From Siphonodentalium dalli (taxonomy: Eukaryota > Mollusca > Scaphopoda > Gadilida > Siphonodentaliidae), in assembly GCA_032622095.1 (NCBI GenBank), contig CP136062.1:6758001-6822000 (forward strand): a DNA stretch of 64,000 bases, in the 5' to 3' direction. Below, in pieces: positions 56,360 through 64,000 of the stretch. The stretch's first letter is position 1. The number at the start of each line of letters is the position of its first letter. The translations under genes were made by a program, and so were the position numbers. Under the pieces are notes generated by a model that saw only the letters and a list, made by a program, of their open reading frames with translations, was not told the DNA's origin and made no database searches.

Positions 56360-58460
56360 ATGAGATATTGGTATCGTTGGAATCGTCTCGGAATTCTCTT
56401 TCGAATGATGCCCATGAAACGTGCATTCGCACCCAGTATACACGTTAAATGATGTGCAATATTGTTGTAAGTCCATGTGCGCAATATTTTTTTCCGTTCT
56501 ATAATGTCGTATCTCCTTGGCCAATTGCATCACCCACAATCGTCACGTGGGCACACTTTGACGAATGGCGGATTCGGAAGTTTGGATGAAAAGGTATCGC
56601 GAGAAAATCATATTTTTTCAATATTTATCTCACACTTGTTAATTAGTGGTTTGCTATGTTGTATTTAGAAATGTTTAGTCGAATAACTATGTCTGTTTTA
56701 ACGCATGGTATTAGATATGAAGCATCTTATGTGCAATACTGGAGATACGACAATATTGCACTGCCGTTAATGCAAGCTCCAGTTCGCTCGTTGTGACGTT
56801 ATGGAGATACGACATTAAAGCACGTATGGTTGTTGCAAGTATTCTATACATAATGTATATTTTCTCAATAGTATACAAGTCATGGTGTACCTAGGTACTT
56901 TTCTAATAAACCCAGTAGAGTGTCATTGTACCTCAGCACCATACCCTGTACCAATCATGATGTACCTGAGTAAACCGTGGGTTGTCCCCAGTACATACAT
57001 TGTACATTTAGTGTTCACAATACCACAGTACACCACAGTACACCATGCTACATAATAAAACAAACCTTGGCATACCACAGTACATGGTCTTTGTCATCAG
57101 ACGTGTACCACGGTTACCATGGTTTGAAATAGCCAAGTATATGGTACTAGGCAGGTCAGGTAATATCCTTGAATACTGGGTCTTTTATATTAAAACACCA
57201 AGTATACAAGGGTATTACCCAGGTATACGAGACTAACAATGCACCCGAAATGTATGAGCGTATTAAACAACCAAGTATCTCCCTACCCTGAATATATGCA
57301 TATGATGTTGGCCAAAAATAAAATGAAATGTTTCAGTATTTGAACTTCCAGAATAATTTCAACATACCTTTCAGTGTGATATTTCAATTTGCTAATATCT
57401 AATGTTCCACCCCCACCCCCTAAACATGTATATGTCGTTTAAAAAAAACGGAATGTATCATTATTGGTTCGTCCGTCCGTCCGTCTAACCCAATGACCGT
57501 TCGCTTTTTTGTGTTTCCCGATGATAACTTTATTAAGGATGGACTGAATTCAATGAAATTGGTATGTGAATTTACTGTCACAAAATATATTCCAGTTCGA
57601 ATTTCAACCCAAAAGGGCCCGTAACTCTGGTAAAATTCCGCCCTCTAATTTTCACCAGAGTTACGGGGCCCTTTTAGTTGAAATGTGCACTCAATTGTCG
57701 TTTGCGGATGATAATTTTAGTAAGTTTGTAATGATTGGAATGAAATTTGGTATGTGAGATTACTAGCATACAATATATAGGTCTATTCTTACCGGAATGA
57801 AGGTCATTGTTGACTTAAAATTCGCCAATTAGTTTGATTTTCAGGAAGATAACTTTTGTCTTGCTGTTTTCAAATTTGGTACATGTATATGAAAATACAG
57901 GTCGTTCAACTTTAGGTTCCATCCGTCTATTTTAACTGGAGTATTGGTCCTTGTTGACTTATAGTTTGAATATTATTTATTGTTGGTTTCTGTGTGATTG
58001 CTTTGGTTATGGCTATCTGTTTTTTTCCAAATGTGGCACATGGGAGGGTATCGCCCCCTCCCCATTTTCAGTACGCGGGATTCAGGGTGTTTTGAAGCCG
58101 TACGCGGGATTCATACCCCCGAATTAACTGGTATTCGGCTTCAAGCAAAACATCTTGGACGCATGTTTTGATGGCGCAAAATAATATTTTGTGCTAGTTA
58201 TCTGTAGGAATGAGTGGGTAAAATAGCTTCTTGGGCATATTCGACCACCATGACATCATAAAGTATGATTAATCGTATCACAACGGCATCATAACCCCCA
58301 GAATGCGATATTTTGTTTGGGAACGGATGGGACAAGAAATCCTGGCAAACGCCTAGAAACTAAATGCTGTCCATTTTTTCTGGGGCCATGGATACAGAAT
58401 TATGTCTATTTTTTCTGGGGGTGGGGGTGGGTGATTTTGTTTAGGAACGTTGTTTTGTTC
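56360..58460. other. Gene-free stretch
   Basis: Repetitive words (accacagtacacca, gtaactctggtaaaatt and its complement near 57620-57670, a small hairpin). No gene supported. Confidence 0.4.
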
Positions 58461-58463
58461 CAG

Positions 58464-59007
58464 GTCGGATGCTCCGGGTATATTAGATCTTCCTGACGAC
58501 ATCATCATCATCATCATTCTAGAAAACATCTCATTGTACGAGCTTGTGACCAATGTTTCACTGACTTGCAAACGCATCAACAGTATCGTAAGAGATTCTT
58601 CTCATTTATGGAAAATCTTCGAGTTCCCATATGTTTTGATGTTGGGTGCACAGGGCCTTCAGATCATAATGAGACATTCAAAATCATTCCGTCGATTCGA
58701 GATAGCTTACGCAACGATAGATGCCCCTGTTCAGGACATTGAATTCTGTATCACCCGCGGCTTAATTAAAGCCAATAAACTGATTTCTTTAAACATAGCT
58801 GGATGTGCAATCGGAACTCTGTGCTTTTTACCAGCATTGCATAACTTCCTCGACATATCAGACTGTCTGAACATATCCGACGAAAACTTTTTATTCATCA
58901 AAAACTGTGCTGCACTACGTTCTGTGTACGTTTCTTTCACTAAAGTGACACCTGCCCAAATAACTGCACTCTATGACGCACACTTGTGCGTATGTGGTGC
59001 AATATAA
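58464..59007 (+). CDS. F-box / leucine-rich-repeat-like exon
   Basis: Starts after a TTTTGTTCCAG acceptor; no ATG is needed because it reads as a terminal exon. ILDLPDDIIIIIILENISLYEL..VSLTCKRINSIVRDSSHLWKIFEF is a full F-box (LPDD..I..L....L......VC/TCK..N......LW), which would bind SKP1 in an SCF ubiquitin ligase. Leucine-rich segments follow, FEIAYATIDAPVQDIEF and LISLNIAGC..LDISDCLNISDENFLFIKNC, as in FBXL substrate-binding repeats. The last ~20 codons (from about 58951) lie inside the first unit of a 175-bp satellite, so the stop at 59007 is supplied by satellite DNA. An upstream exon was not identified. The CAT repeat encoding the isoleucine run is unusual. Either a real gene whose end was overrun by satellite or a truncated copy. 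Confidence 0.65.
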
Positions 59008-60120
59008 GATCAAACACGTCAGAACCATCAAATATCGTTCATCAATCATACTATCTTCTCCCGTGGTGACCTATTTCTGAAAATACCAGCTGCGTCCCAT
59101 CATTCTTAGATGCTAGGGTTGTGTACCTGCCCAAATAACTCCACTGCATGACGCACAGTTGTGCGTATGTGGTGCAATATAAGGTCAAACACGTCAGAAC
59201 CATCAAATATCGCGATCGCGCATAGTATCTTCTCCCGTGGTGACCTATTTCTGAGAATCCCAGCTGCGTCCCATCATTTTTAGTTGCTAGGGTGGTGCAC
59301 CTGCCAAAATAACTGCACTCTATGGCGCACACTTGTGGGTATTTGGTGCAATATAAGATCAAACACATCAGAACGAACCATCAAATATCGTTCATCAATC
59401 ATAGTATCTTCTCCCGTGGTGACCTATTTCTGGAAATACCAGCTGCGTCCCATCACTTTTAGATGCTAGGGTGGAGCACCTGCCCAAATAACTACACTCT
59501 ATGACGCACAAGTTGCGTATGTGGTGCAATATAAGATCAAACACATCAGAACCATCAAATATCGTTCATCAATCATAGTATCTTCTCCCGTGGTGACCTA
59601 TTTCTGAAAATCCCAACTGCGTCCCATCATTTTTAGAGTCTTGGCTGGTGTACCTGCCCAAATAACCACACATAATGACGCACTATTGTGCGTAGATCGT
59701 GCAATATAGCCTCAAATACGTCAGAACCATCAACTCTCGTGATCACGCATATTATCTGATCCTGTGATCACATATTTCTGGAAATCCCAGATGCGTCCCA
59801 TCATCATTAGATGCTTGGGTGGAGTACCTGCCCGAATAACTGCACTTTATGACTCTTAGATGTGGGTGGGTGGTGCAATATGGCTTCAGATGCATCAGTA
59901 CCATGAAATCACGTGATTAAATTATAGTATCGGCCAGATACTATAATTTAATCACGTGATTTCATGGTACTGGTGCATCTGTGCATCCGTGGTTATCTCT
60001 TGAAAATGACAGTTGCGTCCATCAATTCTAGGTGCGTGGATGATAGACCTACTCAAATAACTTAACTTTATGACCCATAGTTGTGCGTAGGTGGTGAAAT
60101 ACATTTCCAGGTATTCATCC
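58951..60120. repeat. Satellite, about 175-bp unit, about seven copies
   Basis: Units begin cctgcccaaataact at 58951, 59126, 59300, 59479, 59653 and 59827, with a diverged unit near 60049. Shared phrases: tatgacgcaca-ttgtgcgta, gtggtgcaatata, tcagaaccatcaa, cccgtggtgacctatttctg and gctgcgtcccatcat. The last interval is longer because of the hairpin at 59896-59972. Confidence 0.9.
59896..59972. repeat. Perfect 36-bp inverted repeat
   Basis: Arms 59896-59931 and 59937-59972 are exact complements (CAGTACCATGAAATCACGTG.. outward) around GGCCA. Sits inside the satellite, replacing part of a unit by its own mirror image. Confidence 0.9.
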
Positions 60121-60149
60121 ATGCTGTAAAATGAATTGCCACCCCAACA

Positions 60150-61100
60150 TTGAGCCTGTATATCCGTTATCACACCACTGCCGTAATAATAAGTAAGCCC
60201 CCACAGACTCCATTATCGGTCCTTGTGTCCAACATAAGTATGCCCCAATGCAAAGTAGCAATTTCTGGCAAATACCCCTGCATTAAAAGCAGTAGCCCCA
60301 TGCACAGGGTCCCCACTTTGATACACCCCTGCATTAAACAGTTGTTCGACCCTACAAACACACAGCCCTGTATTAAATAGAAACGTTCCTGGCCAAAACA
60401 CTTTATTTCTAATTATTTATCAATGTAATAGAAAGTATCCCCCACATAGACCCCCATTTCCGGAGACACATCCCTTCATTAAACATAAGTATGCCGCCCA
60501 ACCGAACCACAATTATGGTACTATCGTCCCTGTAGTAAAAATCCGGGGTCATAAACCGAATTATACATCCCTGCATCAAATAGAATCGCTCCCATTCAAA
60601 ACACAGGATTCATTTCAAGTATTCACTCTCGTGTCGAACGGAATTGCTACCCCCCCCCCCCCAATAAGTGCCCCCATTTCCAGTAATACAACACTGCATT
60701 AAATATATGTAGCCCCAGATAAACCATTACCGCTAATGTGTCCTTGTATCAAACATGAGTATGCCCCAACACAAAATAGCCATTTGCGGTGGCTATCCAC
60801 GTATATAAAACAGTACCCCGGCGCACAGTGTGCCCATTTTGTTACGTCCCTGAATTAAACAGTAGAGCGCCCCACGCACACACACACATATCTGTGATAA
60901 ATAGAAGTGTTCCTACCCAACAAAGTCTTCATTTCCGATTATTTATCAATGTAATATAAGACATTGCCCCCCCCCAACATAGAGCCCACATTTCATTTGA
61001 CACATCCCTGTTTAAACATAAAGACCCCCCCCCCCCAAAAAAACCAAACCCCATATGAGGTGCTACGTCCCCGTATTAAATAGTCGCGGACATATACTGA
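60150..61100. repeat. Degenerate tandem sequence (cctgcattaaa / gtatgcccc words)
   Basis: Recurring phrases ccctgcattaaa(c/t)ag, aagtatgcccc, aacgttcct-gcc-aaaca and tgtaatagaa-gta spaced irregularly, with poly-C runs (60650, 60968, 61025). No coding role. Confidence 0.6.
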
Positions 61101-62080
61101 ATAGTTCGATAGAGTAAGGTATGTGAACGCGCGAATATATGTACGTTACCAGATCGCGCCGATCGCGCTGGGCGCGGGGCGCGTTTGACTAACGAAATAC
61201 TCTATATCTATATATATATATATATATTTAGGTATTCAAAACCCATAACCACATTGAGTCCATTGTTTATTGCGTACATATACAATGACAAATTGTGAGT
61301 ATTATATTACAGACAGTATTGCACACATAACATATATATGCATATGTATGCAAGAGTGTCGTATCTCCTTCGACATTATAATCCGGAATCGTGACGACTA
61401 TTATTTGCGCAGAATGTCGTATCTCCAAACACGTTTTCGTCATTTAATCGTAAACGTGCGAATAATTAGTCACGATTTTCCACACTAGTGTATATATTGA
61501 TGTTTTCCATCATATGGTCACGATTTCCAATATGTACAAACTGTTTATATCCGGAAACAGACCATTCGAAATTTCAAACTCGATTTTCTCGGGAAATGGA
61601 AAAATGGACTTACGACATTATAGTTCTCAGGCAACGATTGGCAGAATTATCCACCCTGTACTCTTATTCCGCACTGCATGTATGCTTATTTAGACCCCGC
61701 GAGGGTACCTCCAATTTATGCACAGAAGCATTGGCAGCTCAGATTTGAATCATGCGCTGAAAGTGCTGGGATAAATTGATATTCCGTGACTATATGTACG
61801 ATTACGAATATATCAATCCAAGTTGTAACATGGTATTTTAGTTTGATGACACAGACATTTCTCCGAGTGGTCTAGCACATGTAGTACCCTGTACGTAACA
61901 TCCTATAATTATTGTAATATTGAACTTAATGATCAACTTGGTGGTTGCTCCATTACGTGTCACGTACGATCATATTAGTAAATGTGGATGTGATTTTTAT
62001 CATAAGTCTGCGTACTTACATGCATCTGATAATCCATATGTATCCTAGTTTCTTGAATAGAATGAAAACACATACTTATG
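61101..62080. other. Gene-free stretch with AT microsatellite
   Basis: TA-dinucleotide run near 61203-61230 and a GC patch (gatcgcgccgatcgcgctgg) at 61153. No gene. Confidence 0.5.
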
Positions 62081-62537
62081 ATGTGAGATAACTACCCATT
62101 ATAATCTCACAACTTGATTCAAACTATACGAATGTCCCAATATATAAAACCCCAAACTCAGATATTCGTGTTCGGTTCTCGAAACCTCACACGTCTTAAT
62201 CTCAGCGAAGATATACACACAATGAAGATGGCTCCCAAATATGGTCAAGGGAAATGCCCATAACGAAGGAACCAATCCCGATGTGTATTGCCAAACGCCT
62301 CATCTAATATGCGTCCCAAATAGTATATAAGAGACAACCACATCCCATCACCTCATGCTTTCACTAGACTCATCTCCTCCCTAGATCATATCCAGGCATC
62401 ATTCACACCAGGCATCACCCATTCGGGGACATCATTTCGCGGCGACTATTGATCATTATATTTGTACACACTGCATATCTTATTCACAACATAATAAAGA
62501 CTTGTACCTACTATATCTATGTGTTCATTACCTCACA
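62079..62537 (+). repeat. Candidate 5' LTR of a second retroelement (left edge uncertain)
   Basis: Promoter-like TATATAAG at 62324-62331, polyadenylation signal AATAAA at 62493-62498 and a CCTCACA end at 62531-62537, followed 9 nt later by a TGG primer-site candidate. A TGTGAG start at 62079 is only a guess, because the partner LTR lies outside the window. Confidence 0.45.
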
Positions 62538-62546
62538 TAGTATTAA

Positions 62547-62561
62547 TGGTACCGTGAACAG
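62547..62561 (+). other. Primer-binding-site candidate of the second element
   Basis: TGGTACCGTGAACAG, starting 9 nt after the presumed LTR end, echoes TGGTTGCCGTG at the same offset in the first element. Confidence 0.45.
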
Positions 62562-62728
62562 TTCTACGTCTCACCACACAACTTGAAGTCTCGGCCACTA
62601 GACGATCACTACAGAGCAGAAACAATCTCAAACCGCTACTCAACCACGGGGATATAGCCTTACACTCCAGCCACGGATAGACAGCCTCACACACTAGACC
62701 ACTGCACCGGTCAACCATAACTCAGCCA

Positions 62729-62912
62729 TTCGGACACACAGGAACCCTTCGGACACACAGGACCGCATACCAACCCTTCGGACACACAGGACCGCATACC
62801 AACCCTTCAAACACACAGGACCGCATACCAACCCTCAGACACACAGGACCGCACACCAACCCTTCGGACACACAGGACCGCACACCAACCCTTCGGACAC
62901 ACAGGACCGCAT
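62729..62912 (+). repeat. Tandem repeat in the leader, 29-bp unit
   Basis: Six to seven copies of a unit close to acccttcggacacacaggac plus cgcatacca. Like the first element, the leader is repeat-bearing, though the sequences differ. Confidence 0.85.
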
Positions 62913-63136
62913 ACATACTCATCTGATATAGACGAATCAACCTTTTATTCTCATACAACCAGCTCACATCGTGTATCCAGCTAAAAACATTACTCACGCC
63001 TCTTGCAGACCTGATTCAGATCCACATAAACATTAACATCCGATTTGGACATCCTTCGGCTTCCAATAAACACGACAAGAACATTCTGTACATCATTCAT
63101 CACCACAGACTTGTGCACATTATTCTTCTCGGAAAT

Positions 63137-63143
63137 TGGTGAG
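63137..63143 (+). promoter_or_regulatory. Candidate major splice donor of the second element
   Basis: AATTG|GTGAGTGACC, 86 nt before the ORF0 start, paralleling GG|GTGAGT about 62 nt before ORF0 in the first element. Confidence 0.6.
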
Positions 63144-63228
63144 TGACCATCTTTTCTTTCCCATTTGCTGTCAAATTGCACACCCCCTATTTTTAGCATT
63201 CTTTTACTCCTTTTTTTTCACGTGGGTT

Positions 63229-63720
63229 ATGGACACATCACCTGATTCTACTACACCTACACTACCTACCCATCCTACTACAATACATGCTTCAAACGAT
63301 CAGCCCATACCACCCACCTCTTACAAACAACATTCAGTTCTTAATTTTAAAACTTACTGTAGATACGCTTTACCCCACCAAATAACTTTATCGCCACAAC
63401 TCATTAAATATTGCAATCCCATTCGCATTGATATAACGCAAGATACAATCCGCTTATACGTGCGTTGTATGATTACAAATAACTACTCAGGACATACACT
63501 AGATTCTTGGAACGAGTGGCATACATTTCCGGCTCATTTTACGGATTATCCAAAACTTATTGTCAACTCTATAGTTGCGGCAATTCCCATAAAACATCCT
63601 AATAAATCACCTGAATCGTGTCAAATACATCTGAATCGCATAATACACCGCCACGGCACTTGGAAAAAAATACAACATATTTCGCACACATACCATAGAT
63701 CCCAAAACAGACACCGTTAA
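63229..63720 (+). CDS. ORF0 homologue of the second element
   Basis: 163 aa from ATG 63229; the open frame extends 31 codons further upstream, but those codons overlap the donor and are hydrophobic, T-rich and unlike the partner. After a Thr/Pro-rich N terminus it carries FKTYCRYA.., SP.LIKYC, an IRI strand, then W..HFTDYPKLIVNSIVAAIPI..CQIHLNRII. This matches the YC, SP, W, F-D-P-L, VN-IVA-P and C-IHL positions of the 23058-23612 protein. Low overall identity with conserved spacing indicates long divergence under constraint. It ends 14 nt before the gag ATG. Confidence 0.75.
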   Translation: MDTSPDSTTPTLPTHPTTIHASNDQPIPPTSYKQHSVLNFKTYCRYALPHQITLSPQLIKYCNPIRIDITQDTIRLYVRCMITNNYSGHTLDSWNEWHTFPAHFTDYPKLIVNSIVAAIPIKHPNKSPESCQIHLNRIIHRHGTWKKIQHISHTYHRSQNRHR

Positions 63721-63734
63721 TCCTTAATAACATA

Positions 63735-64000
63735 ATGGAGTCCCCACCTCCGCAGAGCAGCGATTATTTTCATCCAAGCCAAAATTATCAGCATCACCTT
63801 GAATTAAACAGGGAAATGGACCGATCAACCGCAAGATCCCCCACACAGACATTACTAATGAAATGGGCAAAGATGCTCAAAACTTGCTATTGTCACGGCT
63901 TACCCATGAAATTAGCCATTTCACTAGTTCTATCCGCGACCAGACTGAAAGTTTAAAAACACAAACAACAATGACAGCACTGTTGGGGATGAATTCCATT
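63735..64000 (+). pseudogene. gag: Gag N terminus of the second element, with a frame change, cut by the window edge
   Basis: Starts at ATG 63735 (MESPPPQSSDYFHPSQ..) 14 nt after ORF0. From about 63845, gag-like sequence continues in another frame (NLLLSRLTHEISHF.., QTTMTALLGMNSI), comparable to the VLGQLTEQMHLF.. and VQAALGAATI region of the first gag. The switch lies at a run of five Cs (63838-63842), so a one-base homopolymer indel is likely, either real or an assembly error. The capsid region lies beyond the window. Confidence 0.65.

Noticed and set aside
62533-62997. Minus-strand frames over the second element's leader
   Set aside because: Translate the 29-bp tandem repeat antisense to the element; not coding.
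63136-63228. Upstream extension of the second ORF0 frame
   Set aside because: Hydrophobic T-rich translation unlike the partner protein and overlapping the splice donor; ATG 63229 is preferred.

Overview
The window is animal nuclear DNA: AT-rich, mostly non-coding, with spliceosomal introns, several transposon classes and many short tandem and inverted repeats. It has no bacterial operons or CRISPR array. A marine invertebrate (mollusc, brachiopod, hemichordate or similar) fits the mix of an env-bearing Ty3/gypsy element, Crypton-type tyrosine recombinases and a Polinton-like polymerase relic, but the phylum cannot be fixed from sequence alone. No complete host gene is evident. The best host candidates are an F-box/leucine-rich exon (58464-59007) and an unrecognised exon (6543-6841).

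The centrepiece is an intact-looking LTR retroelement, 10692-24660 (13,969 bp), lying on the minus strand. Two 508-bp LTRs differ at one base by my reading and are flanked by the 4-bp duplication CAAC. In transcription order it carries: 5' LTR, a repeat-rich leader with a strong splice donor, ORF0 (184 aa, unrecognised), gag (420 aa, PPSY late motif, CCHC knuckle), pol (protease, RT, RNase H, integrase), an acidic accessory ORF (253 aa, PPTY motif), and env (869 aa, RQKR cleavage site, fusion peptide and anchor of the errantivirus/baculovirus F type). Gag and pol are linked by a textbook -1 frameshift signal: a TTTAAAC heptamer touching the gag stop, a 6-nt spacer and an 11-bp stem. Splice acceptors sit exactly at the env ATG and just upstream of the accessory ORF. 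The integrase is broken by a frameshift between its first and second catalytic Asp.

A second, divergent element of the same lineage enters at the right edge on the plus strand (about 62.1 kb onward). It has the same leader plan: TGG primer-site candidate 9 nt after the LTR, tandem repeats, a GTGAGT donor, an ORF0 homologue, then gag. Conservation of ORF0 between two diverged elements is the strongest hint of an undescribed component.

Other regions: a 5S-rRNA-derived sequence and repeat family (0.9-2.4 kb); tandem repeats (4.1-5.2 kb); a decayed Crypton YR (9.2-9.8 kb) and a better preserved but still broken one (33.0-36.0 kb), with three copies of a shared hairpin-bearing flanking repeat; GC-rich foldback sequence (25.9-26.6 kb); palindrome-headed duplications (28.0-29.9 kb); a protein-primed DNA polymerase relic (37.1-38.3 kb); hairpin satellites (40.0-40.7 kb); a large inverted repeat (41.3-46.9 kb); a 2.6-kb long-inverted-repeat transposon carrying zinc-finger relics, with its empty site preserved downstream (50.75-53.34 kb); the F-box exon running into a 175-bp satellite (58.5-60.1 kb); and degenerate repeats to 61.1 kb. 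Three TA-flanked MITEs are scattered through the window.
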